A DNA stretch of 41,092 nt from Chryseobacterium gleum (GTDB lineage Bacteria > Bacteroidota > Bacteroidia > UBA10329), in assembly GCA_945903645.1 (NCBI GenBank), contig CAMDOM010000030.1, positions 1 to 41,092 of the forward strand, in the 5' to 3' direction. The notes beneath the pieces are model-generated. The model was given only the letters and a program-made list of their open reading frames with translations. It searched no databases and had not been told where the DNA came from. Numbering within the stretch: the stretch's first letter is position 1; each line of letters begins with the position of its first letter. The position numbers and the translations under genes were made by a program. This document shows positions 24,239 through 33,159 of this stretch, piece after piece.

Positions 24239-24921
24239 GTTTCAGACGGAATAGGAGTAGAGCTGTCAATTTTGTCAGACCACAACATCCGCATCCGTTC
24301 GTAGTTGAACAGGTGCGGGTAGCGTAGAATCATAACACCAATAAAGTAGTCCCTCGGATAGTCGTCAAACACACCGTGATTGGCCACATACTCCATGAAT
24401 TTATTGTTGTTGCCATCAAATTCTTGAAAAATACTAGCGCCTTCGCCTGTGTATTCCAAAGGAGCTACATTGAAATAGGAACAGAGCTCTTTATTGAAAG
24501 CAGGCGTGGCTTTGGTCCATTCGCCATCAATAAAAAGTTGAGTAATTCCGTGCATGGCAAACACATCGCTTTTCAATAAATCGATGAATTTTTGGGTGCT
24601 GATATGGTTCCGTACATCCGCAAATTCCAATCTAGCTGGAATACCGATAGCTCTAGCACAAGCCGCCAACAGAATGGCTTTGTCCACGCAATGTCCATCG
24701 CCACGATTTAGAATGAAACTAGCCTGCATTTCGCACGGCTTGGTGGTTATGTTATATGGGTTGTAGCGAAAACCATCGCGCACAGCGTAATACAAGCTTA
24801 CCGCTTGCTCTTTCTTAGTAGCGCCAATGCCTTTGTTAGCATGTGCAAATTCCACTACTTCGGGATGGTCGCTATTAAGGTAAAATGTGGGTAAAAGATG
24901 CTGTGGTTGATAGTTATCCAT
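24229..24921 (-). CDS. Transglutaminase-like cysteine protein
   Basis: This encodes a 230-residue soluble protein of the transglutaminase-like superfamily (papain fold). The catalytic Cys is in LNRGDGHCVDKAILLAACAR (Cys ~78), followed by AIGIPARLEFADVRNH. The catalytic His is in FAMHGITQLF (~124). The usual third residue, Asp, is replaced in EWTKATPAFN by Thr; I recall this KATPAFN form as common in one bacterial subfamily. It may act as a peptidase or amidase, but the substrate is unknown. No signal peptide is visible, so it is probably cytosolic. It is divergent from the NUDIX gene across a 64-base gap. Confidence 0.83.
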   Translation of the reverse strand: MDNYQPQHLLPTFYLNSDHPEVVEFAHANKGIGATKKEQAVSLYYAVRDGFRYNPYNITTKPCEMQASFILNRGDGHCVDKAILLAACARAIGIPARLEFADVRNHISTQKFIDLLKSDVFAMHGITQLFIDGEWTKATPAFNKELCSYFNVAPLEYTGEGASIFQEFDGNNNKFMEYVANHGVFDDYPRDYFIGVMILRYPHLFNYERMRMLWSDKIDSSTPIPSETAL

Positions 24922-24973
24922 TTGGAAGAATTTGCGGGTCGAAATTACGCCATCGTTTGCCCTGCTGACGTGT

Positions 24974-24981
24974 TATCTTTG
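24974..24981 (+). promoter_or_regulatory. -7 box immediately before the NUDIX gene
   Basis: TATCTTTG matches TAnnTTTG and ends only four bases before the proposed GTG start at 24986. If used, the transcript would begin at or near the start codon, i.e. be leaderless or nearly so. Confidence 0.45.
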
Positions 24982-24985
24982 CTAA

Positions 24986-25624
24986 GTGATAAACGATTTA
25001 GCTACCAAACTTGTTCACCGCTTGGCGCATCCATTGCCAGGGCGCGAGGCACAATTCAAAATGGCAAGTTCGTTTCGAGTGCCACAGGATTATGTTCCAG
25101 ACACAAAAAACGCGAAGATTAGTGGCGTTTTGATAGCGCTCTATTTTGATAACAATACGCTGCGAACTATCCTTATGAAACGGCCAGATTACAGCGGGCC
25201 TCATAGCGGACAAGTCAGTTTTCCAGGAGGAAAAAGAGAACCGGCTGATAAAGACATAGTTGCCACCGCACTTCGCGAAGCGCAAGAGGAAGTAGCGCTT
25301 GCTTCAGAACATGTGCAGGTGCTTGGCCAGTTGTCTGAACTTTATGTTCCTGCTAGTAATTTTTTGGTGCATCCTGTAATCGGTGTGCTTTCATCCGCGC
25401 CAATTTTAACGGCAGATGACCGCGAAGTGGCGCACATACTTCTTCCGGATGTCACTCAATTTTACAATACTAAAGATGTGGGTGTGAAATCAATTCAAAT
25501 CAATGAAGGACTTACTATTAAAGCGCCATTTTTTGATGTGGAAGGTCATGTAGTATGGGGTGCCACAGCTATGATATTGTCCGAACTGACTCAAGTTCTT
25601 TCCGAAGTGGGATTTGAACGATAA
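24986..25624 (+). CDS. NUDIX hydrolase, CoA pyrophosphatase type
   Basis: This encodes a 212-residue hydrolase. The Nudix box is present as GGKREPADKD...TALREAQEEVAL (~residues 77-100, G-x5-E-type with REAQEE). The preceding SGQVSFPGGK is the mark of the CoA/NudL subgroup, which cleaves CoA and its thioesters to 4'-phosphopantetheine and 3',5'-ADP. The N-terminal LAHPLPGREAQFKM is also typical of this subgroup, so the start must be upstream of it. GTG at 24986 is the best candidate, although a promoter-like box ends just before it. The final codons overlap the region upstream of the WG-repeat gene. Confidence 0.88.
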   Translation: MINDLATKLVHRLAHPLPGREAQFKMASSFRVPQDYVPDTKNAKISGVLIALYFDNNTLRTILMKRPDYSGPHSGQVSFPGGKREPADKDIVATALREAQEEVALASEHVQVLGQLSELYVPASNFLVHPVIGVLSSAPILTADDREVAHILLPDVTQFYNTKDVGVKSIQINEGLTIKAPFFDVEGHVVWGATAMILSELTQVLSEVGFER

Positions 25625-25638
25625 GGAAAAGGCCTTTG

Positions 25639-25646
25639 TATTTTTG
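25639..25646 (+). promoter_or_regulatory. -7 box of the WG-repeat gene
   Basis: TATTTTTG matches TAnnTTTG, just past the NUDIX stop. A TTTG at 25613-25616 lies 22 nt upstream, slightly long. The box is 45 nt before the ATG at 25692. Confidence 0.4.
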
Positions 25647-25691
25647 CCGTTTAGTGTTCAATTCTTCTTCCAGAGCATTGCTTTTCGAATC

Positions 25692-27800
25692 ATGTTAAAA
25701 TCTTTTGTTGTTGTGATGCTTTTGGCATTTAATCTTGCTGCAACCCAAGCGGGCATTATTGATAAGGCGTTTGAGGCGCTTGAAATGAAAGACTATTTCA
25801 AAGCGAAAAATCTCTTTCACAAAGTAGTAGATAAAGAACGGATTGCGGCCAATTATGGGCTGTGTAGGGTGCATTTAGAGCAGCAAAATCCGTTTTATAA
25901 CCTTGATAGCGCCCGCGTATATGCCCTTCGCACGGAATCACTATTTAAAACCGCAGAGAAAAAAGCTCAAGAAGAATTGATTCGCTACGGCATTAATGAG
26001 GAAAGTGTTAATCAACTGCGAAAAACCATGTATAAACTCGCGTTGGACGAAGTAATTGCTGCACACAATTTGGACGCATGTACAGCGTTTATGACACGAT
26101 TTCCCGCGTCACCAGATAAAAAAACGGTACTCGATTTGATGTCAACTTTAGCTTTTGAACGCGCCAAAGCCGATGGTTCAAAAGCTGCTCTGCAGGGATT
26201 TATTACGCAATACCCAACTGCCAATGACGTGGTTGAAGCTAAAGCACTTTATGAGCGATCGGGTTACGATTCGTTTGGTACTTCAGGTGATTTGGCTGGA
26301 ATCCGCTCTTTTTTGACCCAATATCCAAATTCACCGCACAAACGCACAGCAGATGATAAGATATACGAACTCAGTACTGCAAAAGGAACGTTGGCTGAAT
26401 ATCAGGATTTTATATTGGCCAATCCCAAAAATCCGAATGTTTCGGAAGCATGGCGCAATCTATTCCGCATTTACACTGCCGACATGCAAAAGGAAACTTT
26501 GGTGGAGTTCAAAAAGAAGTATCCTGAATATCCATTTATGGCCGAACTGAATGCAGATATGGACATTATGAGCATGCGGTTATTGCCGGCATTTCAAAAT
26601 GAAAAGTGGGGATTTGTAAACTATCAAGGGAAGCAAATTATACAGTTTCGATTTGAGCAAGTTCAGCCATTTAGCGAAGGATTGGCTGCATTTTATCGCA
26701 ATGGAAAGTGGGGTTATATCGATAAGCGTGGAAAAGAAGTGATAGAGCCACAATTTGACGAGGCAGATCACTTTCATCAAGGTATGGCAATTGTAGAAAA
26801 ACAGAATTTTTTTGGGGTTATTTCCAGCAGAGGTGAAGTGGTTGTTCCCATAAAATATGATGAGGTATTGGATTTTCATGAGGGAAGAGCCGCTGTTGCC
26901 GAAGATGATTTATTTGGATTTATTGATAAAAGTGGAAAGGTTGCGGTGCCACTATCATTTGATGATGCCATGAATTACAGTGAAGGACTTGCAGTTGTGG
27001 AGCGCGATGGCCAGCAGGGATATATAAACTTAATGGGTGAAATTGCCATTCCCTTGCAATACACCGAAGCAGAGGCTTTTAAAGACGGCATAGCTCGTGT
27101 AGTAAAAGGTGGATTAATGGGGTTGATAAATACATCGGGTCAATATGTTACTCCATGCAAATATGAGCGAATTGGTCAGTTTACTGGGATTTACGCTCCT
27201 GTTCTTGTGGATGGAAAAATTGGATTTATCACCAAAATGGGCAAGGAAGTTATCGCTCCAAAATTTGATGGCGGATTGGAAGATTTGAGCAGAATGGCAA
27301 TGGTTAAAGGGCGGTCTATAGCACGAAAAATCAAGTTGCATGGCTTTATTGATTCGCTTGGAAACGAGGTGAAACCGTTTAAATACGAACTCATTGACCC
27401 TATAAAGGATGAGCGTTATGCTGTTAAATCGAAAGGAAAGTTTGGATTCTTTTATGTCAACGGAATGGATGTAATTCCTTGTGCTTTTGACGATACAAAG
27501 GGTTATTCGGAAGGAAAGGCCGCAGTGAAGAATGGTGGGCTATGGGGCTACATTAACGATGCTGGCGAAATGATAATCGCTCCACAGTTTAATACAGCTG
27601 AAGATTTTACCTACGGAGTTGCTATTGTAGGCAAAGATGGTTTTTTTGGCCTTGTTAGTGGAAGCGGAAAGGTTTTGATTCCTTGTGTTATGGATGAGAT
27701 TAAATTAGTGGAAGGTGTTCTAATTGTGAAGAAAGGAGGAAAGATGGCTTATTTCGATCAATTGGAACGCAAATACATTTGGTCAGAAACAGGATTTTAA
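25692..27800 (+). CDS. Exported WG-repeat protein with N-terminal TPR-like region
   Basis: This encodes a ~702-residue protein. The signal peptide is MLKSFVVVMLLAFNLAATQA. Residues ~25-300 are helical, with tetratricopeptide-like spacing (for example ALEMKDYFKAKNLFHKVVDK). From about residue 300 to the end there are eleven clear WG repeats and a weak twelfth, of the form KWGFVNYQGK, KWGYIDKRGK, LFGFIDKSGK and LWGYINDAGE. Each is followed by VIxPxFDEAxxFxEGxA-type strands and resembles a beta-propeller-like or ladder fold. WG proteins are common in Bacteroidota with unknown function, perhaps as scaffolds for protein contact. The ATG at 25692 fits the signal peptide. The stop codon TAA is directly followed by the ATG of the SMR transporter gene, so the two are co-translated. 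Confidence 0.86.
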   Translation: MLKSFVVVMLLAFNLAATQAGIIDKAFEALEMKDYFKAKNLFHKVVDKERIAANYGLCRVHLEQQNPFYNLDSARVYALRTESLFKTAEKKAQEELIRYGINEESVNQLRKTMYKLALDEVIAAHNLDACTAFMTRFPASPDKKTVLDLMSTLAFERAKADGSKAALQGFITQYPTANDVVEAKALYERSGYDSFGTSGDLAGIRSFLTQYPNSPHKRTADDKIYELSTAKGTLAEYQDFILANPKNPNVSEAWRNLFRIYTADMQKETLVEFKKKYPEYPFMAELNADMDIMSMRLLPAFQNEKWGFVNYQGKQIIQFRFEQVQPFSEGLAAFYRNGKWGYIDKRGKEVIEPQFDEADHFHQGMAIVEKQNFFGVISSRGEVVVPIKYDEVLDFHEGRAAVAEDDLFGFIDKSGKVAVPLSFDDAMNYSEGLAVVERDGQQGYINLMGEIAIPLQYTEAEAFKDGIARVVKGGLMGLINTSGQYVTPCKYERIGQFTGIYAPVLVDGKIGFITKMGKEVIAPKFDGGLEDLSRMAMVKGRSIARKIKLHGFIDSLGNEVKPFKYELIDPIKDERYAVKSKGKFGFFYVNGMDVIPCAFDDTKGYSEGKAAVKNGGLWGYINDAGEMIIAPQFNTAEDFTYGVAIVGKDGFFGLVSGSGKVLIPCVMDEIKLVEGVLIVKKGGKMAYFDQLERKYIWSETGF

Positions 27801-28133
27801 ATGACGCTACCGTGGATTTTCCTTATTGCCGCTGGTGGGTGTGAAGTTGTTTTTACTACATGCCTTGCCAAAGCCAAAAATGCCGTTGGAATGGAATGGT
27901 GGTTTTGGATGGCTCTATTTCTTTTAGCTCTAATTCTAAGCATGGAGCTGCTTATTAGAGCCACAGCAACTATTCCTTTAGGTACAGCTTATGCCGTTTG
28001 GACAGGAATAGGTGCTGTTGGAACTGTGCTTATGGGTATTGTGTTCTTTCAAGAATCAGCAGATTTTTGGCGCATCTTCTTCATCCTAACCTTGATTGGT
28101 TCGATTATCGGGCTGAAAGTGCTGAGTCATTAG
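27801..28133 (+). CDS. SMR family exporter, Gdx/SugE subgroup
   Basis: This encodes a 110-residue protein with four membrane helices. The essential Glu of SMR transporters is in GGCEVVFTTCLAKAK (~residue 14). The segment PLGTAYAVWTGIGAVGTVLM is the signature of the SugE/Gdx subgroup, which exports guanidinium in exchange for protons. The C-terminal IGLKVLSH also matches SugE. It should form an antiparallel dimer in the inner membrane. No guanidine riboswitch is recognisable before it, because it starts the base after the WG-repeat stop. It ends 13 bases before the convergent ABC exporter gene. Guanidinium as the substrate is inferred from the subgroup. Confidence 0.87.
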   Translation: MTLPWIFLIAAGGCEVVFTTCLAKAKNAVGMEWWFWMALFLLALILSMELLIRATATIPLGTAYAVWTGIGAVGTVLMGIVFFQESADFWRIFFILTLIGSIIGLKVLSH

Positions 28134-28146
28134 GGCATACTTCCTA

Positions 28147-29958
28147 CTAACTCATTACAGATGCACCTTCCATTTGCAACTCAAGAAGGTTTTTGTAAAG
28201 TCCGCCCTTTAGTTCTAGAAGTTCGCGGTGGCTGCCACTTTCAATAATTTTTCCTCGATCTAGAACAAGAATTCGGTCAGCATTGCGAATTGTGGATAGT
28301 CGGTGTGCAATAACCAATGATGTGCGGCCTTGCATAAGCTTGTCTAATGCTTCTTGAACCAAGCGTTCTGATTCAGAATCGAGCGAGCTTGTGGCTTCAT
28401 CTAGAATGAGGATCTTCGGGTCTTTAAGCACTGCCCTGGCAATCGCAATTCGTTGGCGTTGACCACCCGAAAGCTTTATGCCTCGCTCACCAACAACAGT
28501 TTCGTAGCCCTCTGGAAAAGAAGAAATGAACTCGTGTGCATTGGCTTTTTTGGATGCTTCCGCAATTTCGTTCATTGTGGCACCCGGCTTTCCGTATTCA
28601 ATGTTTTCGCGAATAGTTCCTCCAAATAGAAGCACATCTTGGGGCACCATTGCCATTTGATTTCTTAGAAACTCCAAATCAAATTCGCGGGCATCTTTTC
28701 CATCAAAAAGCACTTGGCCAGCATCTGGATCATAAAAACGAAGCACGAAGGAAGCCATGGTCGATTTGCCCGAACCGCTGGGCCCAACCAAAGCAATGGT
28801 TTCGCCCTTTTTCGCCTTGAATGACACGGAGTTTAATACTCCAATTTCGGGTCTGCTTGGATAACGAAACGATACATCCGAAAACTCCAAAACACCTTCT
28901 AACGGATACTGACCAGCCCCTGTAGCATTCGAATAGGGTTCTGCTTTTTCGTCCAAAATCTCTAAAATGCGTTCAATTGCTCCAACGGCTTTTTGAATTT
29001 GTGCATACATCTCGGCAATACCGCCAATTGATGCACCTACAAAAACGGAGTATAACACAAACTGAAACATATCGCCAATGCCCATTTCGCCAGCATGTAC
29101 CAATCGAACGCCAAACCAAATAACGGCTACAATACTGCCAAACAAGCAGAAAATGATGAATGAAGCAAACAATCCTCTTGCTTTTGCACCGCGCAGGGCT
29201 ACATCTATAATGTCGTAGGTACTTTTTGCGTAACGGCCAATTTCAAAGCGTTCGTTGGCAAACGCTTTCACGCTTGAAATACCAGAAACGGTTTCCTCAA
29301 CGATTGTGTTGCTATCTGCAATGCGGTCTTGTGTTTCCTTCGATATTTTTCGAATAGCACGACCGAAAACCACAGCAAATACTGCCACTAATGGTACTAT
29401 GGACAACATCATTAAGGTCAGTTTCACTGAAGTGTAGGCCAAAAATGCAATACCACCCACAATAAGCATGGATTGCCTCAGAAACTCAGCTACTACGGTG
29501 GTGAATGTTTCCGATAGCATGCTTATATCGGTAGCAATTCTGCTATTCAATTCGCCCACTCTTCTTTGAGAAAAGAAAGTCATTGGTAAGCGTATGAGAT
29601 GCCCGTAGGTATCACGTCTCAAAGCTGCAAGCACGTTTTCTGTCACATTTACAAATAAGTAGATTCGGAAGTACGAAAACACCGACTGTGCAGCAAATAA
29701 CATGAACAGAAATATGGCAATACGATCGATGTCAGCCAAAATTTTAGCTGAATCGGATGCGGAATTCACCAATTTTCCAATCATCATTGGAAAAGCGAGC
29801 GCAGTTAGCCCTGTGAGGAAAAGAAAAAGTAATCCAAGTCCATACTTTAGTTTGTACGGGCGGAAATAGGCTAGAAGCCTACGAACCTTACCTAGATTTT
29901 CCTTATTAAGTTTTGCTTTTGGGAGTTCTTCTTGCTCCAGATTTGCTTTTCGGGCCAT
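28147..29958 (-). CDS. ABC exporter, fused permease and ATPase
   Basis: This encodes a 603-residue half-transporter of the MsbA/BmrA/TAP type. The first ~330 residues hold six helices. The ATPase domain has Walker A GPSGSGKST (~residue 391), Q-loop MVPQDVLLFGG, signature LSGGQRQRIAIARA, Walker B ILILDEATSSLD and the switch His in LVIAHRLS. Everything needed for ATP-driven export is present. The substrate is unknown; lipids, drugs or peptides are possible. Its N-terminal tail is Lys/Glu-rich. A TACCTTTG box lies 17 bases upstream of the start, in the divergent gap shared with rpmH. Confidence 0.93.
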   Translation of the reverse strand: MARKANLEQEELPKAKLNKENLGKVRRLLAYFRPYKLKYGLGLLFLFLTGLTALAFPMMIGKLVNSASDSAKILADIDRIAIFLFMLFAAQSVFSYFRIYLFVNVTENVLAALRRDTYGHLIRLPMTFFSQRRVGELNSRIATDISMLSETFTTVVAEFLRQSMLIVGGIAFLAYTSVKLTLMMLSIVPLVAVFAVVFGRAIRKISKETQDRIADSNTIVEETVSGISSVKAFANERFEIGRYAKSTYDIIDVALRGAKARGLFASFIIFCLFGSIVAVIWFGVRLVHAGEMGIGDMFQFVLYSVFVGASIGGIAEMYAQIQKAVGAIERILEILDEKAEPYSNATGAGQYPLEGVLEFSDVSFRYPSRPEIGVLNSVSFKAKKGETIALVGPSGSGKSTMASFVLRFYDPDAGQVLFDGKDAREFDLEFLRNQMAMVPQDVLLFGGTIRENIEYGKPGATMNEIAEASKKANAHEFISSFPEGYETVVGERGIKLSGGQRQRIAIARAVLKDPKILILDEATSSLDSESERLVQEALDKLMQGRTSLVIAHRLSTIRNADRILVLDRGKIIESGSHRELLELKGGLYKNLLELQMEGASVMS

Positions 29959-29974
29959 GATTTTTTCAGTCGAA

Positions 29975-29982
29975 CAAAGGTA
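29975..29982 (-). promoter_or_regulatory. -7 box of the ABC exporter gene
   Basis: On the minus strand TACCTTTG matches TAnnTTTG, 17 nt before the start codon at 29958. It is back-to-back with the rpmH promoter. Confidence 0.5.
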
Positions 29983-30026
29983 CGTGGAAACGCTGCCATA
30001 GGTAAAACGAAAAAGTGTAAAACTTG

Positions 30027-30057
30027 TTTGGAAGTTTGGAAATCATGCATATCTTTG
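30027..30057 (+). promoter_or_regulatory. Promoter of rpmH, full consensus match
   Basis: TTTG at 30027-30030, then exactly 19 nt, then TATCTTTG at 30050-30057. This is the complete Bacteroidota consensus TTTG-N19-TAnnTTTG. It lies 23 nt upstream of the rpmH ATG, as fits a strongly expressed ribosomal protein gene. Confidence 0.85.
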
Positions 30058-30080
30058 ACGCCCCTAACGAGGACGCTATT

Positions 30081-30239
30081 ATGAAAAGGACATTCCAGCC
30101 ATCAAGAAGAAAAAGAGCCAATAAACACGGATTCCGCAAGCGGATGTCTACTGCAAACGGACGCAATGTGCTTGCTGCTCGTAGAGCTAAAGGTCGTAAG
30201 AAACTTACTGTTTCTGACGAGCGCGGAGCTAAGAAGTAA
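30081..30239 (+). CDS. rpmH: 50S ribosomal protein L34
   Basis: This encodes a 52-residue, very basic protein: [20 protein letters not shown], then [20 protein letters not shown] and a short C-terminal tail. It is a nearly perfect L34 in sequence and size, an rRNA-binding component of the large subunit. An ATG-like start further left would run through the promoter and is excluded. It stands alone, without rnpA or yidC next to it. A strong promoter precedes it and a hairpin terminator follows. Confidence 0.97.
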   Translation: MKRTFQPSRRKRANKHGFRKRMSTANGRNVLAARRAKGRKKLTVSDERGAKK

Positions 30240-30262
30240 TCGGTTCTTAACAGAAGAAATAT

Positions 30263-30296
30263 ATCCTGTTGGTCTTAGACCAGCGGGATTTTTTTT
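30263..30296 (+). terminator. Terminator of rpmH
   Basis: ATCCTGTTGGTC pairs with GACCAGCGGGAT over 12 positions (including G-T pairs) with the loop TTA, followed by eight T. Confidence 0.88.
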
Positions 30297-30385
30297 GGAC
30301 ATAATTGAGCAATTCAATTAGAAAGGAATAAGATAACGGAGCAGGCTTTAATCGCTTTAAATAACTAATAACGGATTATGAGAAA

Positions 30386-30420
30386 TAAAAAAGGCTGCCT
30401 CAATCGGGCAGCCTTTTTCA
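30386..30420 (-). terminator. Terminator of the T9SS protease gene
   Basis: AAAAAGGCTGCC and GGCAGCCTTTTT form a 12-base stem around a short loop. It lies just past the stop of the minus-strand protease gene, with T-runs on both strands, and is probably bidirectional. Confidence 0.85.
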
Positions 30421-30444
30421 ATTTCTAGTGGTTCTGACTTAAGG

Positions 30445-33159
30445 TTATAGGTGAACCAATTTCTTAGTCGCACGGCTAGTTTCAGTAAAGAAGTTGAGGT
30501 GATAAACTCCCTCGGTTAAATCACTGATGTCGATGGTCATTTTCTGAATGCGTTGCACTGGGATATACTTCACCGTGCGACCTGTCATATCGCTTAAGCT
30601 AATGTGAATTACGGTTCTATCCATTGGCAAATCAATCGAAACTAAACCATTTGAAGGATTCGGATACGTACGGATTGCACTTGCCAAATCGAGGTCGTTT
30701 ACGCCAACATTGCTGCCCACTGTTACAGTTGATGATGTTGTACAACCATTATCATCCGTAACGGTTGCGGTGTAGTTCCCGGCATCAAGGCCAGTTGCTG
30801 TTAATTCAGATCCCACACCTTGCGACCAACTTATGCTGTATGGCTCGGTTCCTCCAGTAACAACTACAGTTGCGGTTCCATTATTGCCGCCTTCCCATAA
30901 ATTTTCACCAGTGCTACTTGTTATAGCCGATGGCGATGGGTTAACAGTAACAAAGTTTTGAGAAACTTGCTCATCTGTGTCTACAGAGTTGGTTACAGTA
31001 AGCGAAACATCATAAGTGCCAGCGGTAGCATAAGTAACTGTTGGGTTAGCCGCAGTACTCGTTGCAGGTGTTCCACCTTCAAACACCCAAGCGTAAGTTA
31101 CTCCAGATGATGGGGTACTGTTGTTGGTGAAATTTACTGTATTGCTTGTGCACACTGTGCTGCTAGACGCAGAGAAAGACGCTACTGGAGGTTGTACTAT
31201 AAAAGGAAGGCAAAACTCCACTGATTCTTCTGAAGTGAACTGACCACCCTCTGCCATGTTGTTACCAAATGGGTCGTTTATTTCATAGTATCCCTGACCA
31301 TATCCACAGCAAACGCCATCATTCGCATCGTCAAAAATGGTGAAAGTGTAACAGCCATCTGCTAAGCAAGTTGGGGTCGTAACCACAAGATTTGTAGTGC
31401 TGTAACCATCGCCACTTGCAACAACTTCATTTAGTTCATTGCGAATTTCCCAAGAGGTTTCAGCAGGATAATTATCTGTGCGAATAACTACATCGATTTC
31501 ATCACCATCTACAGTAGTGAAGTCTACTGAAATCACATCATTGGCTCCATTTTCATCGGCTGAACCATTAGGATTTGATACGGTAAACTCAATAGTGTGG
31601 GCGCCAGAAGCGAAAGTTTGTTGGTCAAATGTAACTACCTCCGATTCATTGAAGCTCAAAGAGCCCATCCAATCAAAAGGTGTTTGTGCTGCTCCATCAA
31701 CGTTCCAATTGATTGTTACCGATTCTAGTATTTCCGTTCCGCGATTTCTAAGGGTTAGGGTTGGAGTTACAAGATTGTCGCAAAGGGTTGCGCCTTCTGC
31801 TACTCCTCCAAGAGCCTGCGCGGCAGCATCAAATGCTGCGGTTGGGGCATTTGGGTCGAATCCGTCTAATGTTGTTGCACCAGTACTTTGTGGGTCAAGC
31901 CAATCGCGAAGACGTGTGCTCGAACTATTTCCATTCCAACTTACTGCAAAACGACCAAAGTAGTCGTCTATATTATTGCTACAGTTGGCCGTACCGCCAA
32001 AAAGTTGTCCAATTATGCGTTGGTTTTGGTCGAACAATGGTGATCCAGATGAGCCTGGTTCTGTAGTGCCATCTTCCCATGTAGAAATACGCCAACACGC
32101 AGCACTTTGCCAATTAGCTGCACTAGCAGCATTGTTGTCGAAGGAAATTTTCTTGTAATCACCAGAAGGATGATGAATGCATACTTGATTTGTTGGAGTA
32201 ATTCCGGAATTGTCCCACCCCGAATAGTAAATGTTATGTGACGGAAGTGGCGTGGTATTTAATTGCAACAGAGCAAAATCAGATCCAGCATTTTGAGCGC
32301 GAATCACAGCACCTTGGGTAAAATTGCCTCCCGCAAGGTTCGGACCGCCAGTGTTAGCACAACTTGGGCGTTCGTAATCGAATTTGAATACCCAATTGGC
32401 TGTGCCACCGCCCATGCAATGGTTAGCAGAAAGGAAATAAGGCGTACCATCTTGTGCAGTATTATTAACCATAGCACCAGTGCAAAATCCAGAACCGCCA
32501 TTAATCATTATAGCCACTGAGCGTTTTTGGTCTTGCCAGTTTGCTCCTTCCGGGCAGTTTGCATTATTGTTACACGCACCACTACCACCACCACGCGAAT
32601 CATCCAAATGAAAGATGTCGCGATAGGCATGGGTTACCGTTTCGAGCGACAATCGACCTTGCCCACGCACATTTCCTGGTTCGTAGTATTCTATATAAAC
32701 GACTTCACCGGGAATGGGGAAAGTAGCAAATCCACCATCTGCTCTATTGTCAGCAGTGCCAAATGGGCCGTACATATTTTCACCATTGACATCATAAAAA
32801 TGCAGCGTAGCGCCTTGTGGTAAATACAAATCATCGAAAATGAAATTGACTGAATACGCACCAACGCAGAGGAAACCCATTCGCCAAATCCGAGCTCCTG
32901 CTTTCATTTCTTCCCACTGGCCGTGAGTCGCAGCGTTCACTTCTACCTCCAAATTTTCACCAAAACGATATGGGCCAATTTTTAACGCGTTGTTGATATC
33001 GTCTTCAGCCAAGAGTGTAGGCACATCGATGGATGGCATTACTTGCACGGGTACATCGCGCGAAAAAAGATCCATAGTCATGCTTTTGGGCATGGTAGAC
33101 TGCGCAAAAACAGCAAAGCTATTGATGGCTAAAAAAAGAGTTAGTAAAAGATGTTTCAT
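30445..33159 (-). CDS. Secreted trypsin-like protease with PKD domain and T9SS sorting tail
   Basis: This encodes a 904-residue protein. The signal peptide is MKHLLLTLFLAINSFAVFAQ. The chymotrypsin-fold domain has His in YFLSANHCMGGG (~246), Asp in AGSDFALLQL (~293) and Ser in EPGSSGSPLFD (~370). This is the layout of lysyl-endopeptidase-like S1 enzymes. An Ig/CARDB-like domain follows, beginning VTPTLTLRNRGTEILESVTI. Then come a segment with YTFTIFDDANDGVCCGYGQG, a PKD domain (about 655-745; VASFSASSSTVC...GTYDVSLTV) and a short SprB-like repeat. The last ~75 residues, from TYPNPSNGLVSIDLP to KKLVHL, form the type A T9SS sorting signal. It should be secreted across the outer membrane and anchored or released. 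It stands alone, with a terminator. Confidence 0.93.
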   Translation of the reverse strand: MKHLLLTLFLAINSFAVFAQSTMPKSMTMDLFSRDVPVQVMPSIDVPTLLAEDDINNALKIGPYRFGENLEVEVNAATHGQWEEMKAGARIWRMGFLCVGAYSVNFIFDDLYLPQGATLHFYDVNGENMYGPFGTADNRADGGFATFPIPGEVVYIEYYEPGNVRGQGRLSLETVTHAYRDIFHLDDSRGGGSGACNNNANCPEGANWQDQKRSVAIMINGGSGFCTGAMVNNTAQDGTPYFLSANHCMGGGTANWVFKFDYERPSCANTGGPNLAGGNFTQGAVIRAQNAGSDFALLQLNTTPLPSHNIYYSGWDNSGITPTNQVCIHHPSGDYKKISFDNNAASAANWQSAACWRISTWEDGTTEPGSSGSPLFDQNQRIIGQLFGGTANCSNNIDDYFGRFAVSWNGNSSSTRLRDWLDPQSTGATTLDGFDPNAPTAAFDAAAQALGGVAEGATLCDNLVTPTLTLRNRGTEILESVTINWNVDGAAQTPFDWMGSLSFNESEVVTFDQQTFASGAHTIEFTVSNPNGSADENGANDVISVDFTTVDGDEIDVVIRTDNYPAETSWEIRNELNEVVASGDGYSTTNLVVTTPTCLADGCYTFTIFDDANDGVCCGYGQGYYEINDPFGNNMAEGGQFTSEESVEFCLPFIVQPPVASFSASSSTVCTSNTVNFTNNSTPSSGVTYAWVFEGGTPATSTAANPTVTYATAGTYDVSLTVTNSVDTDEQVSQNFVTVNPSPSAITSSTGENLWEGGNNGTATVVVTGGTEPYSISWSQGVGSELTATGLDAGNYTATVTDDNGCTTSSTVTVGSNVGVNDLDLASAIRTYPNPSNGLVSIDLPMDRTVIHISLSDMTGRTVKYIPVQRIQKMTIDISDLTEGVYHLNFFTETSRATKKLVHL

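Noticed and set aside
24229-24921. Missing Asp in the transglutaminase triad as a sign of decay
   Set aside because: The local KATPAFN motif looks like a subfamily-specific form; Cys and His are kept and the frame is intact.
31478-31963. 161-codon plus-strand open frame within the T9SS protease gene
   Set aside because: It is antisense to a complete multi-domain coding sequence, with a low-complexity Ser/Val/Thr-rich product.
30678-33159. Possibility that the T9SS protease is a fusion of two genes
   Set aside because: The domain order (S1 protease, Ig-like, PKD, sorting tail) is normal for secreted Bacteroidota proteases, with one open frame and one signal peptide.
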